DNA of 64,000 bases from Paramoeba atlantica (lineage: Eukaryota; Discosea): assembly GCA_977017575.1 (NCBI GenBank), contig CDRNVI010000033.1, positions 1-64,000 of the forward strand, given 5' to 3'. Positions 18,702 to 28,833 of the stretch are shown here, piece after piece. A program made the position numbers and the translations under genes. The notes below the pieces were generated by a model, which had not been told where the DNA came from, did not search any database, and worked only from the letters and a program-made list of their open reading frames with translations. Each line of letters begins with the position of its first letter. The stretch's first letter is position 1.

Positions 18702-21353
18702 ATGGCAGCTTTGCCCCATCAATGTCTCTACACCACGGGACGGATTCTTGTCTGCGAAGAGAGCCAAGTTGTGGCGTACACCGTTCCTACGTTTACCAAG
18801 GCCCGTACTCAATCTCCCCAAAATCGGTCACATCCAGACACTCCTGTTGCCTATACTGTGCAGCCAACGCCAATGTTCACTCAATCGAATCAGGAGAATA
18901 AGACAAAAAGCTCTTCCCTGTGTGGAGATGCCCCCGTCGCCGTATGGGGGTTGTCTACCCTACGAAGAGCTCCCAGAGTATACAATACAACTTCTGCAAT
19001 TTCCAAGAAAAATGATAGAGAAACCGAAGAGAACCACATTGTGGGCGCACGCGTAATTTGGGTAAATGGTATTTACATGGATATTGATATCGTAACCGGC
19101 AGTGTGGAGCACATGGGACAGATTCCGTTTTACAAAGATAAGGCCGAGCGTAGTGTTGTGTCAGCACATCCGTATGGCGAACATGGAGTGCTATTGATTA
19201 CAGTAGCTGAAAATACGCCTGAACAAGTCGAGGCCACAGTATGGGATCTATCACGAGCTCCTCCAGCGGAATTGTTTCGATGGGAAACGTGTCCGTCGAC
19301 CGTCGTTGCCGCGTGTGCATCGGAAGAAATTCCATCTACAAAGCACGTAGCAGAAATTGGGTCCTGTGCCCCAACTCGGGCGCTAGTGGCCCTTACGCAT
19401 GACCGACGCGATGTGGTGTGGTATGCCCCTGCTGGGTATAAAACCATAAAATTAGCCACAGAGCTTAAAATTACGCTTTCGCTCCCTTTAAAGTGTGTCG
19501 TCCAGTCGCTGTACTGTCACCCACGCATTTCCTCTCTCGTAGCGCTTAGTGTAAGTGATGGCACCCTGGCAATGCTGCGCGGTATGGAAAGCACTGGGAC
19601 AAGTCTCCAGGAAGGGTCTGTTTTTATGAAGCGCTGGCACTCGAACGCATTCGCTGCCGCCTCGTGGGGTAACGGCGGGAGTCTAGGCAGTGATAATACT
19701 TTTTTTACCGGAGGACGAGAAGGGGTGTTGTGTACATGGTCGACCGTCACGTTTAAAGTATCCACCCTACCTCATTTCTCGGGAACGATTGTCCATATTT
19801 TGCCAAACTGTGCGAATCCGAGTGAGTTGGCCATTTTGCTGAACACACATCGTGTTATCATTACCGACACGGGGAGTAATAAAATGCTAATGGAACTCAA
19901 TGGAGTGTGGATTCGGCGTTTCGGAACACGTGTAACACAGCTGCGCACGTTACGTTTTCTGTCCAAACCCTGCGTTGCTTGCTTCGGCGAAACAAATGAC
20001 GAAGTGCGTCTGTTCGATGAGACCTCTGGGAAGGTGGTGTGGAGTATTGCCCCCACAAATCAAAAATCAGCTTCCTGCCGCGACCCTGCGGAGGATACGC
20101 AGTGTACTCAAGTTGTAGCAATCTGCTCTTTGCAGTATTGCGGTACAGATCACTTGGTAATACTCGAGAAAAACAATATACAACTGCTCGCCGGACAAGT
20201 AATGCGCATTCTTCGATTTTTTCATTATGACGCGCATGTTCGTAATCTTACCTGTAACACCGTTGTGCATGAACCACATTCTCAAGCCAGAGTCCGTGAT
20301 ACTAGCACTGACGGATCACAAGACACCAGAAACGAAATTATTATGTGTCCTCATCCGATCGATGGAGTGTTGCTTACGGCTAGTTCTCAGGAATCGAAAC
20401 TTTGGAAAATGGAAGTGAGAGTCGATGCATATGACGCGGCCGATGTAAACGATGGGGCCAGCATCCAATGGGAATGTATTGGAGTTCGGTTCCTGGGGAC
20501 CATAACAGCGGCATTTACGAAGGACGGCTCCGTACTCGGCTGTTGCCACTACCCCGGAACATCCTACGTATTGTATGACACACAATCTCTCCGACGTGGC
20601 GAGCAGTGGGCTGTTCTGAAAGAAATTAATATGCCAGAAACATCCTCTGCGAGCTCCTGGTTGCGAGATGCATTCTTCAGTCGTGATAGTCAGCTTCTTG
20701 TAGCACATGATATGCACCAATTCTACGCATGCAATATTTTGAGTCACGCCAAAGAATTCTCGGCGACCGGATCCTTCGAATCACGTATTAGAAAGTGCTT
20801 TGCAGTTGGTATCGAAGGTGTTTTCGCCTTGTGGACCGACAAGGATATTTCATTGGTCAGATTGGTCTCAGAAAAGACTTCAGATGAATCTCCGTTGGTT
20901 GTGCGAAGTGATATAGTATGCCAGGAAAACTTGTCTTTCAGTGAACATATTCTTGATGCAGCCAGCATTCGAGTCCAATCCCCCTCAATTGCGTCATTTT
21001 TATTTCTACGCAAACCGACAAGTATCAGAGTTGCGCATGAAAATCCTATATTAGACATTGTGCTTTGGGAGAAGCCCATAGGTGGCGAAATAGAAATAAA
21101 AAACGGACAGGTAAATGCTTTTCGACGCGCACAGACAACCGATTTTCCTGCCATCGATGACTTAGATAACAAAAGCAAGGGAAGCAAGAACGTAATATTT
21201 CGTGTTCATCATACAGATCTTCAAAAAAGTGACCCGGAATATTCGTCAAATAGAGAGAAACCCGTTCAAAGTTCACTCTCGGAACTATTCAATGCGCCAC
21301 CCTATGAAATGCCCCCAATATCTACTATTCTTTACAACTATTTGATGAAATAG
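18702..21353 (+). CDS. WD-repeat protein resembling Utp17/WDR75 of the small-subunit processome
   Basis: The ATG at 18702 gives about 883 residues. The protein reads as divergent beta-propellers. The clearest match is 'WHSNAFAAASWGNGG ... FFTGGREGVLCTWS', then 'LPHFSGTIVHILPN' and 'LLNTHRVIITDTG', which follow the WDR75/Utp17 pattern. A second block, 'LLTASSQESKLWKMEV ... WECIGVRFLGTITAAFTKDGSVLG', fits the second propeller of the same family. Utp17 belongs to the t-UTP/UtpA group that binds pre-18S rRNA in the nucleolus. The C-terminal 150 residues are hydrophilic and not recognised. Other nucleolar WD proteins are alternatives. Confidence 0.55.
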   Translation: MAALPHQCLYTTGRILVCEESQVVAYTVPTFTKARTQSPQNRSHPDTPVAYTVQPTPMFTQSNQENKTKSSSLCGDAPVAVWGLSTLRRAPRVYNTTSAISKKNDRETEENHIVGARVIWVNGIYMDIDIVTGSVEHMGQIPFYKDKAERSVVSAHPYGEHGVLLITVAENTPEQVEATVWDLSRAPPAELFRWETCPSTVVAACASEEIPSTKHVAEIGSCAPTRALVALTHDRRDVVWYAPAGYKTIKLATELKITLSLPLKCVVQSLYCHPRISSLVALSVSDGTLAMLRGMESTGTSLQEGSVFMKRWHSNAFAAASWGNGGSLGSDNTFFTGGREGVLCTWSTVTFKVSTLPHFSGTIVHILPNCANPSELAILLNTHRVIITDTGSNKMLMELNGVWIRRFGTRVTQLRTLRFLSKPCVACFGETNDEVRLFDETSGKVVWSIAPTNQKSASCRDPAEDTQCTQVVAICSLQYCGTDHLVILEKNNIQLLAGQVMRILRFFHYDAHVRNLTCNTVVHEPHSQARVRDTSTDGSQDTRNEIIMCPHPIDGVLLTASSQESKLWKMEVRVDAYDAADVNDGASIQWECIGVRFLGTITAAFTKDGSVLGCCHYPGTSYVLYDTQSLRRGEQWAVLKEINMPETSSASSWLRDAFFSRDSQLLVAHDMHQFYACNILSHAKEFSATGSFESRIRKCFAVGIEGVFALWTDKDISLVRLVSEKTSDESPLVVRSDIVCQENLSFSEHILDAASIRVQSPSIASFLFLRKPTSIRVAHENPILDIVLWEKPIGGEIEIKNGQVNAFRRAQTTDFPAIDDLDNKSKGSKNVIFRVHHTDLQKSDPEYSSNREKPVQSSLSELFNAPPYEMPPISTILYNYLMK

Positions 21354-21558
21354 GAATTCCATCGGAACTTATTATCGTGACGCTACTGTACTTCAAGTCC
21401 TTTACCATTTTATCTATGCACAGGAAATTATGCTTTACTGGAACTACGTAACACTGAACCATGTGGTGGACGAAAAATCCTTTTTGTAACTTTGACGACA
21501 GAAAGTTTTAATAAGAAATACATTTCATAGTAATTCTTTTTATCTATACTTCTACAAC

Positions 21559-21996
21559 ATGGCCCCAGGGAAGAGGGAACGAGGAGGGAAGGGGAAAAAA
21601 GCTCAGGGTGCCTTAGGTCAGCGGACAGCAAAAGGTGGAGCATTTCTTCCTGGCGATCGCAAACGAAAGCGTAGAGGTAAAAAATTCGAGAAGTGGAGTG
21701 CCTACATCCATAAAGTACTCAAAGAAGTTCATCCCAATTTAGGTATCAGCACGCGTGGCATGAAAATCATGAACTCCTTTTCAGAAGATATGTTCGACCG
21801 TATTCATAACGAGGCGATCGCACTATCAAAACTCAATAGAGCGAGAACACTCTCCGCTAGAGAGTTACAAACAGCATCCCGCTTGCTGCTTCCCGGAGAG
21901 CTTGCCAAACACGCCATGAGTGAGGGCACGAAAGCCGTAGCGAAGTACAGCGCCTCTATTGTTCAAGAGCGTACAGAAGCCCGCGATGAAGAATAA
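21559..21996 (+). CDS. Histone H2B
   Basis: The 145-residue protein has a basic Gly/Lys/Arg-rich tail (1-48) and a complete histone fold. Family landmarks are '[20 protein letters not shown]', '[19 protein letters not shown]', '[36 protein letters not shown]'. The '[11 protein letters not shown]' wording is closer to euglenozoan H2B than to the metazoan 'STITSREIQTA'. The tail is longer than in most trypanosomatid H2Bs, and residues after 'KYS' form a short acidic extension. A single copy lies among unrelated genes here, whereas trypanosomatids often keep H2B in tandem arrays; further copies could lie elsewhere. Confidence 0.97.
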   Translation: MAPGKRERGGKGKKAQGALGQRTAKGGAFLPGDRKRKRRGKKFEKWSAYIHKVLKEVHPNLGISTRGMKIMNSFSEDMFDRIHNEAIALSKLNRARTLSARELQTASRLLLPGELAKHAMSEGTKAVAKYSASIVQERTEARDEE

Positions 21997-22082
21997 CCAC
22001 AACTGGTAATCACGTCAGTTATTTAGCAAACGCATTTTAGTACAATGTGACGTAGTGTATAGAGGACATTTTATTCATATTT

Positions 22083-22223
22083 ATGAGAACAGAAGAAGCA
22101 TACACTAGAGCTTTCGCTTTAGTTGCACCTACAGCTCTCTATTTTTCATGCGTAGTTGGAGTTCTTTTTTATTTAGGACGTACAAAATTTCATGGAGCTG
22201 CAGATAAATCAGTACGACGCTAA
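22083..22223 (+). CDS. 46-residue single-TM microprotein
   Basis: An ATG at 22083 opens a 46-codon frame ending with TAA at 22221-22223. The translation has a charged N-terminus (MRTEEAYTR), one hydrophobic helix of about 20 residues (AFALVAPTALYFSCVVGVLF) and a basic tail (K, H, K, RR). The mixed codon use (Ala, Val, Gly, Leu) is unlike the Phe/Ile-rich peptides that A/T-rich spacer sequence yields by chance. It sits alone in the space between H2B and the coiled-coil gene, on the same strand. Size and topology fit small subunits of mitochondrial or ER membrane complexes; I cannot name one. Confidence 0.5.
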   Translation: MRTEEAYTRAFALVAPTALYFSCVVGVLFYLGRTKFHGAADKSVRR

Positions 22224-22386
22224 CATTAACTCAAACTTTTAATACAACGAATGCGAAAATGTGTGAAAATAATATTGCATTCTGACATTCATTTAAAGTT
22301 TTGAGTGTACTTGCGAAAAGTTCACGGGAATTCATTTTCTTTTTAATTTTTTTCATTTCCTATTCAACTTTTCCTACCTTGTTTTT

Positions 22387-24789
22387 ATGAGCGACGGCAA
22401 CGCAAGTCGATCTCTTACCCCAACGCACAACGAGGAGCTTGAGCAAGAGTGCCACCATAAAAATATCGAGTCGGGTACCGCGCAAGTCAATTTTGAAATC
22501 GTAGCCCCTGAAACGACTCCCTCACACAACGAGTCTTCGTCGCAACGACCAAGTCCCGCTCCCTCCTCCACCGCTTCTGCCGTATCCTGCACCCCACCAA
22601 CCACGCACCCTCACGAGTACTCTCCCTTTTCGACCCCTTTCTCAGAGTCTTCTCACCCTCGCGAACCTTCTGCCCCTTCCGAACCTGATCATTTCACCCC
22701 TTCCCAGGACCCACTCCCTTCTCTCGATATGACTACAGAAAACGAATATTCTCCACTATCTGCGCATTCGGAAAAGGAAGAAGACGGGCACAACATCTCC
22801 GATAACCTCACAACCTCATCTAAGACGCAAAGTACCAGTCCTACTCGAACACCCCCCAAACGAGAAGATCACAACATCCCTGATAAAATTCCAACCCCAT
22901 CTCAAACCCAAAGTACCCGTCCTGATCCAACAGCCCCCAAAGAAGACGAAGAAGCCGAAGCCGAAGAAGAGGAGCACAATATCCCAACCCCATCTCACAC
23001 CCCAAGTACCCGTCCTGATCCAACAGCCCCCAAAGAAGAAGACGAAGAAGCGGACGAAAAAGACGAAGACCACCCGATCCCCACCCGATCTTCTCAAGCC
23101 CGAAGTGCGAGTCCGGATCCAACGGCCCCTGCTGTCTCGGAGAGCTCGGTGGGGGCAAGGGTGTCGAGGGAGAGGGAGGCCGCGGAGGGACGGGTGAGAT
23201 CTCCCAGCCCGGTGGAGGTCTCGGAGGGGGTGGGCGTGGATGAGGGCGATGTCGTTGCGCAGAAGGAAGGGGAAGAGGCGGACGAAGGTTGCCGTGTAAA
23301 GGGATCGGGTTCCGCCGGGGTGGATGATGCGCGTCCTGGTGAGGATGTGGACGGGAGGGAGGAGAATGGCGCTACCGATGGCTTAAATATGGAAATGGGT
23401 CCAGTATCCCCTTCCCAAAGTGTCACCTCCGATCTTGAGGAATCACCTGTTAGTTCAGCATCATCTCGGGTTTCAGACAGCACTGCGCAAGATGATTTTC
23501 TAAACAAACTGCGTGAAAAACTTTTTGAAAAGAAAACCAGTGTTGAGGAGAAGCAGGACATGGTGAAAATGCTGGACTCTGAAATCAGAGAATCCAACTC
23601 ATTAGATGAGTTAAAGTGCACGCTCAATGAGCTGGTCAACAAGCGCATAGAATTGGAGGAAACCTGTAATATTATCCAGAAAGAATGTGAGGTCCTGAGT
23701 CCGCGCTTTAATGAATGTGAAGAGAACGAGTCTGATAGAGTCAAGGAAGTTACTCTTCTAACACAGCTTGATCAATTAGAAACAGCGCAAGTTACAGCAC
23801 TAAAGAAGATAGCTGAAACAGAAAGTGATCTTCGAAGTATAGGGGAGTTGCTAAAGACGAGTACAACTCAGTACAAGTCATTAATAGACACACTTGAAAA
23901 AAATGTTCACTCTACAAAGGCCTCTATTGAGGAGAAAATTGAAAAGGACTTGGATGCAGGTGAATGCGCGAACAGCGAAGAACTTCTTGAATCGTTTCGT
24001 GATCTAGTTACACAGTGTAGTAAGCAATTATTTATAGCGCAACAACAGAATGATGATGCCACCAGGGTATTAGAAATACAAGAGAATCTCAAGGAAACGA
24101 CTGATCTCGAGAATACGCAGCATTTAAAGCTCCTGAAACAAAAGAAGGACGAATATCTTTACCATATAGCGTCAAGGATTCTGACAGAACGGGAGTCACT
24201 TTTGCAGGAAATTTGTGATCTTAGAAATATCAATCGCGAGCAAGCATACAATTTGAGGCGAGGGCAGGTCGAAAAACCGAAAGCATTCGGAGGTCCTCAC
24301 GGTGCTCCGAATCTCGGGCCTCCCAAAGTTCGTCCAAATATTGCTGACTTATCTCTTCGTGGCGTACTGCCTCTTACAAGTGCTTCTGTGAGTCCATCGA
24401 AGTTACGCCACACAGAATTCAAAGAGCTTCCTCTTCCAACCGAGGGCGAAATCGCGGTTCATGAAGCAAACTGCATACAGGAAGAACGCCGCAACCAGTT
24501 GATGAATACCTTAGCCGAAATTGCGACGGCAAAGACCAAACAGGAGGCAGAAATAAGGGACGTGCTTGAGTCTCGACGAAAGCTCAATGAGGCGCAACGC
24601 CATTCAATGCAGGAGCTGGAGACTGTTCAACTTGAGACCCGACAACGAGCTACGCATTTGGAGGACACCAACATGCGTTTGGATGAGCAATGCGACACAT
24701 TGGCGTTACACCTTGAAGAGATTTGTCGCATAAATAAGCGCTCCAACGAAACTACACTTAACGCACAGGCCTTGCCGTTATCTAGGTAA
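22387..24789 (+). CDS. Large acidic repeat and coiled-coil protein, function unknown
   Basis: The 800-residue protein has two halves. Residues 1-370 are low-complexity, rich in Pro/Ser/Thr/Glu, with about three degenerate tandem units of the form 'HNIP....TPS.T.STRPDPTAPKE.' around 155-240. Residues 370-800 are long heptad-rich coiled coil, with one interruption (about 625-680, rich in Pro/Gly, 'GGPHGAPNLGPPKVRPN'). No catalytic motif is seen. The plan suggests a structural or scaffold protein of the cytoskeleton, but nothing fixes a location. The repeats at about 22840-23070 are visible as direct repeats in DNA and are a likely place for length variation. Confidence 0.7.
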   Translation: MSDGNASRSLTPTHNEELEQECHHKNIESGTAQVNFEIVAPETTPSHNESSSQRPSPAPSSTASAVSCTPPTTHPHEYSPFSTPFSESSHPREPSAPSEPDHFTPSQDPLPSLDMTTENEYSPLSAHSEKEEDGHNISDNLTTSSKTQSTSPTRTPPKREDHNIPDKIPTPSQTQSTRPDPTAPKEDEEAEAEEEEHNIPTPSHTPSTRPDPTAPKEEDEEADEKDEDHPIPTRSSQARSASPDPTAPAVSESSVGARVSREREAAEGRVRSPSPVEVSEGVGVDEGDVVAQKEGEEADEGCRVKGSGSAGVDDARPGEDVDGREENGATDGLNMEMGPVSPSQSVTSDLEESPVSSASSRVSDSTAQDDFLNKLREKLFEKKTSVEEKQDMVKMLDSEIRESNSLDELKCTLNELVNKRIELEETCNIIQKECEVLSPRFNECEENESDRVKEVTLLTQLDQLETAQVTALKKIAETESDLRSIGELLKTSTTQYKSLIDTLEKNVHSTKASIEEKIEKDLDAGECANSEELLESFRDLVTQCSKQLFIAQQQNDDATRVLEIQENLKETTDLENTQHLKLLKQKKDEYLYHIASRILTERESLLQEICDLRNINREQAYNLRRGQVEKPKAFGGPHGAPNLGPPKVRPNIADLSLRGVLPLTSASVSPSKLRHTEFKELPLPTEGEIAVHEANCIQEERRNQLMNTLAEIATAKTKQEAEIRDVLESRRKLNEAQRHSMQELETVQLETRQRATHLEDTNMRLDEQCDTLALHLEEICRINKRSNETTLNAQALPLSR

Positions 24790-25293
24790 GAACCTCTTAA
24801 AAATATCTCAAAGCTAGTTTTATATTGGATGAAATCGTACGATTTCTTTAGTTTGTTTATCAAGATGATTATTTCTTTTTACCAATAGGCATCTTTCGTC
24901 TCCATACGAATATTGCGAGTAGTATCGTTATAGGCCCATTAAAGAAAACAAGAACACCCTTAAATATTTGTATCCCTATGTGGCAGAAGTGCAGTGTATT
25001 GATTTATGTGAAGGTATTTAAAATGAATGTGATGGTACCTAAATATGAGTTTTTGTGTGTACATGATCTTTTTACGTACGTGTATGTCTGCGCAGCAAAT
25101 GTTATACGCAGCAGGCGTTTAGAATCAGTACATCACCCATTGCGTTGTAAATATACTGTCCAACTCGAATTGATGTGAAAGTTCACGTTAGACAAAAGGT
25201 TGGGCGTACACTCATGTACATGTATATGTCTAAGCAGGATAATTATTTATGTAGAGATTTCTTTTGCTTACAGTACTTGCGTTAGACGTATTC
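24790..25293. other. Intergenic region, no gene seen
   Basis: About 500 bases rich in 'tgtat', 'tacgt' and similar words. A 66-codon frame from an ATG at 24978 has no convincing features. The frame of the next gene is open from 25264 but from TTG only. I see no tRNA. Confidence 0.4.
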
Positions 25294-26301
25294 ATGACTA
25301 CTGTGAGCCACTTTTCGTCTGAAAAGGTTCGATACGACCGCCAAACACGGCTATGGGGCGAAGAGGTGCAAATGTCGCTCCGGAACGCCTCGGTATACGT
25401 CGATGAACTCTCCGCACTGACTTCTGAGTTAACAAAGAATATAATTCTTGCTGGAGTTGGTCGTATCATTATTGGTCGCATATTACACTCCAGTTATCCG
25501 ACTCACATATTTGACGTATTGCGCGGAAGCTCCGTTGCAAGTCGCGTTCAATCTCTCAATCCATTTTCAAAGATCCTTCTTATGTCCGATCTTGCACATG
25601 GGAAAGAAAATTTTGTACCGGAAATTTGCGAAAAGTGCTCTATTTTTGTGTACCAAGATGTAGAACGCCTTTATCAGGCTGTTGATTTAGGTCAGAGTAC
25701 AACGAACGCTTCACAAGACTCTAGCTTGGACAAGAGCGACCCGTATCTTATTTTCTTGGAGGCCTATGGTGGCTTATCTAGGATGCGATGTGTATCGTGG
25801 TCTCAATCATCAAAGCTAGCCCCTTCTATCACCCCCGTAGTAGATCATTTGCATGGGCTTGAATTTGATTTCTACAATGTTTCGCACATTGTTCGAGATA
25901 TGACTCATGACAAGGCCGGTGTTCAATCACTACCAAGTGTTGGGTCGATACTAATCGAATACATGCGCCATATGAACTCACGTGAAAAGGGGGAAACATC
26001 CTACTCGTTGAACCATGATGAAGAAGCCCGACTAGTCTATCTCGCGTCATGCGTGCGAAATTCTCTTGGTACTGCAGCCCCACAGATTAACCCTATATGC
26101 GCCTCCGTTCTTAGGGGTTTTGTTGCTCAGGAATGCATCAAACGAATTAGCGAACGTACCGGAAAAAGGAGCGCCACACAAACTACAGATAACAAAGAAC
26201 AAGTTAAGCAGTCTACACGAGTAGGCGGCAATCTACATACTGCATACAGCACTCTCATTATAGATGCAATTGATAGGTGTGAGGCGTTAGCTATCTTGTA
26301 A
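25294..26301 (+). CDS. Divergent E1-like protein, probably SUMO-activating enzyme subunit 1 (AOS1/SAE1)
   Basis: The ATG at 25294 gives 335 residues, the usual AOS1 size. The N-terminus 'VRYDRQTRLWGEEVQMSLRNASVYV' and 'LTKNIILAGVGRIII' match the opening of AOS1/SAE1, and the C-terminal 'INPICASVLRGFVAQECIKRIS' matches the conserved 'P..A..GG..AQE..K' helix of E1 N-subunits. The usual glycine-rich nucleotide loop is not preserved. AOS1 itself does not carry the catalytic Cys; it pairs with UBA2. The NEDD8 E1 subunit ULA1 is the main alternative, but it is longer. It is relevant to the PCNA gene in this window, which has two SUMO-consensus lysines. Confidence 0.6.
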   Translation: MTTVSHFSSEKVRYDRQTRLWGEEVQMSLRNASVYVDELSALTSELTKNIILAGVGRIIIGRILHSSYPTHIFDVLRGSSVASRVQSLNPFSKILLMSDLAHGKENFVPEICEKCSIFVYQDVERLYQAVDLGQSTTNASQDSSLDKSDPYLIFLEAYGGLSRMRCVSWSQSSKLAPSITPVVDHLHGLEFDFYNVSHIVRDMTHDKAGVQSLPSVGSILIEYMRHMNSREKGETSYSLNHDEEARLVYLASCVRNSLGTAAPQINPICASVLRGFVAQECIKRISERTGKRSATQTTDNKEQVKQSTRVGGNLHTAYSTLIIDAIDRCEALAIL

Positions 26302-26600
26302 ATAATTGCTTTGAAAGGGGTTCTACGTACATTTGTATGTACACTGGTATGTGCACAAACGATTGGAAGATAGGTAGTTAGTGAGAAATCATCACGAGTG
26401 ATTACCCTTGCACAATATCTAATACGTTCCATATGCAATGTACTTACAACGTGTATAACGCGGTATGCATGTATAGAACATGCATGTATTTTTAGAATAG
26501 TACACGAGAACAATTACAGTCCTTGTAGATACTGTCGTACACTTTGAAGTGTGTTAAAAAATATTTGAAGTGTTTTTTTATCAATCTTTTACACAATAAA
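26302..26600. other. Intergenic region with short inverted words
   Basis: A/T-rich spacer containing 'gtacatttgtatgtac' and nearby 'gtgcac' words that could form weak hairpins. A pyrimidine tract 'tgtttttttatcaatctttt' ends about 15 bases before the ATG of the LRR gene. No gene is seen. Confidence 0.35.
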
Positions 26601-27362
26601 ATGGACTCCGTAGAACATAAGCCACGTCCTGCTAAAGTCCGCGGTGCCAATCTACCGCAAGAGATGGATCTTGAACGGCTTATTGGTGGTTTGCACACGC
26701 GTCATGAGACTTGGAATTCAGATGTGTCCGCGTGTGAATGGAAAGGAGTAGAATGCGATGCTGATGAAAAAGTTATGGAAATACATTGGAACGGCTGGGA
26801 GCTGCGTGGATCATTGAAGCTAGTACATCTTCCAAGTTCCGTCACATATTTCGATATCGAAAACAATTCATTATCAGGGAAACTAGATCTTTGTTTTTTC
26901 TCCCCGCTAGAAAAACTTAAAGCGTTTTATCTGGGTATAAATACATTTACTGGAAATCCAGATCTTACCGTTTTGCCGAAACGTATGACTTCCGCATGGA
27001 TGGAAGCAAACAAATTATCCGGTGATTTATGCCTTACGCAATTGCCGATTAATATGAAATACCTCGATGTCAGCAATAATTTGTTAACTGGGACAATAGA
27101 TTTGAGGTTTCTGCCTCCCTCCTTATGCAGCTTATATCTGCAGGAAAATGAATTTATCGGAAATGTGTACTTTTCTTTTCTTCCAAAAGAACTTACAAAC
27201 TTTCAGCTGGAAAATAACAGACTCTTGGAAGGCACCATAGTAGAGAGTAAACTTCCTCCAAAGCTGAGAGCGAAAAATCAAGCGATCCATATATTGAACA
27301 CTAAGATTATTAATTCTTCAGAACAGACTATAAATCTCTTTCATGAAAATGGTACCCCCTAG
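26601..27362 (+). CDS. Soluble leucine-rich-repeat protein (paralogue of 53136-53924)
   Basis: The ATG at 26601 gives 253 residues. No signal peptide or TM is seen. Residues about 12-50 form an LRRNT-like cap ('LERLIGGLHTRHETWN', 'ACEWKGVECD'), but it sits in a protein with no secretion signal. Five to six LRR units follow, each of the form 'LP..L..L.L..N.LSG.LDL', the 'plant-like' style that is common in kinetoplastid surface antigens and in free-living relatives. It shares cap, repeat style and length with the gene at 53136. A protein-binding role is likely; partner unknown. Confidence 0.75.
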   Translation: MDSVEHKPRPAKVRGANLPQEMDLERLIGGLHTRHETWNSDVSACEWKGVECDADEKVMEIHWNGWELRGSLKLVHLPSSVTYFDIENNSLSGKLDLCFFSPLEKLKAFYLGINTFTGNPDLTVLPKRMTSAWMEANKLSGDLCLTQLPINMKYLDVSNNLLTGTIDLRFLPPSLCSLYLQENEFIGNVYFSFLPKELTNFQLENNRLLEGTIVESKLPPKLRAKNQAIHILNTKIINSSEQTINLFHENGTP

Positions 27363-27700
27363 CTTTTGGTACAAAGTGACATGGATAGGATCATTTTATC
27401 GTGTATAATTTCGAGATCTGCATGCTGTTGCAGTTTTTAAGCGCTTTCAAAAAAGTGAAATACAGAAAACCTTCTTAATGGGTCAAAAAAGAATGTTTTA
27501 AAAGCGAAATTCTAAATCTGAAAACACCTTTTTTTGGTTACCTCACTGGGTTCAATTTCAATTCAACGTACAATTCAAGGTCTTCCGAAAATTATTTTTA
27601 TTGGCCACAATTATTCTTATTGGCCATTATTATTGGCTACAAAACAGTTTCTCTGCAAATCGTGAATTAGAAAGTCTGTATTTGTTAGTAACAGTTCCGT
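27363..27700. other. Intergenic region with short tandem words
   Basis: A/T-rich spacer. The words 'attggccac', 'attggccatt' and 'attggctac' recur at about 27600-27640 as a degenerate 20-22-base direct repeat. Nothing coding is seen. Confidence 0.4.
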
Positions 27701-28525
27701 ATGCTAGCCAAAAGACTTGGAGAACTGTATACCAAATACGTCACAAATCGTAAAACTACCTCATCACAACGCCGCCAAGAGGCCTTGGAACAGACTATCC
27801 TAAAGAATAGGAAAGAAACTCTGCGTTTCCGGGATGTAGGGCTGGAGCAGGACGTCGTAAGGCTCGACCGCGATTTTCTTATGGCGCTACGCCTTCTGCG
27901 CTATGGGACCGACTACACACTGGATATTGCTCTAGAGCGACGACTCAACTACCGCCAAGTGCACGCGCTGAGCGAGCTCACACGAAACCATGGAAAACTG
28001 CTGGAGGGCACTCCGAGGTTACTCCCCCGAGGCATCCCTATGCCGCTGCTGAACGGGTTGCACCGATTCGGCAGCAAAAGGGCCTACGGTACGGATCCCA
28101 GCGTTTCGTTGTCATTTCGGTCTTTCTCCCGGCCGACGATAATTCACTTGGTACATCCCGCGATGCTGGGGGAGAAGCACGCACTGAAGTGGAAGGAGCT
28201 TGTTCCCTCTGAGGGTGTGGACACCGTAGTGCTTTATAATTTTCACTTGTTTTCTGTGCAAATGATGCAGCGGTTCGTGGTGAAGAGTCTTCGAAATCGG
28301 CTCCCGGCTCCTTGTGAGAATTGTTACTACGGAAAAAAATTAATTCCAGCTTTTATGCCGACATTTGATATTCGTAACTTCTGCTTGAACTATGTCATGC
28401 TGGCGGACCACTACGGTCACGTTCGATGGATGTCCGGAGCTTTCCCGAACGAAAGAGAAAAAAGTCTTCTGCCAGCACTTTGCGCGCAACTAAAAGAAGA
28501 ATTTTTGAAGCGCCCACGAGATTAG
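27701..28525 (+). CDS. ATP10-like mitochondrial ATP synthase assembly factor
   Basis: The 274-residue protein has a basic N-terminus without early acidic residues (MLAKRLGELYTKYVTNRK), compatible with mitochondrial import. The C-terminal part resembles ATP10: 'TIIHLVHPAMLG', 'VDTVVLYNF', and 'FCLNYVMLADHYGHVRWMSGAFPNEREKSLLPAL', which fits the family's 'vyLvD..griRW.g.G.a...E...L' ending. ATP10 helps assemble subunit 6 into the Fo sector in the inner membrane. Similarity is moderate and covers mainly the last 140 residues, so another thioredoxin-like mitochondrial protein is possible. Confidence 0.5.
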   Translation: MLAKRLGELYTKYVTNRKTTSSQRRQEALEQTILKNRKETLRFRDVGLEQDVVRLDRDFLMALRLLRYGTDYTLDIALERRLNYRQVHALSELTRNHGKLLEGTPRLLPRGIPMPLLNGLHRFGSKRAYGTDPSVSLSFRSFSRPTIIHLVHPAMLGEKHALKWKELVPSEGVDTVVLYNFHLFSVQMMQRFVVKSLRNRLPAPCENCYYGKKLIPAFMPTFDIRNFCLNYVMLADHYGHVRWMSGAFPNEREKSLLPALCAQLKEEFLKRPRD

Positions 28526-28833
28526 GTGGCCGTTCTAAAAAATAATGTCCACATGATTGGTATGCGGATTGATATTTTCCGCTGTTTCGGTAAAACTATT
28601 TCCCACAACTTGGTCAAAGATTGTTTTTTCGATGCGTATACTTTTCAAAAGTTACGTGACACTGAAGAGTTGCACCGAGGAGCGAGGAATGCAAGGGTAA
28701 TGACTTTTTGGAGTATACTTGTAGTGTGAAGTAGCCTTTGTTGATGTATTCTTTTGCTATATAAAAAATAAGTTCGGATTGAGCGAATAATGTTCTGACC
28801 AAAAATATTCATGCGATTTAAGTACAGGAAATT
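28526..28833. other. Intergenic region, no gene seen
   Basis: The frame beginning at 28526 opens with GTG immediately after the stop of the ATP10-like gene and codes no recognisable protein. No RNA gene or repeat is seen. Confidence 0.4.

Noticed and set aside
24978-25178. 66-codon frame in the spacer before the AOS1-like gene
   Set aside because: No domain, no TM of normal form; composition reflects tgtat-rich DNA.
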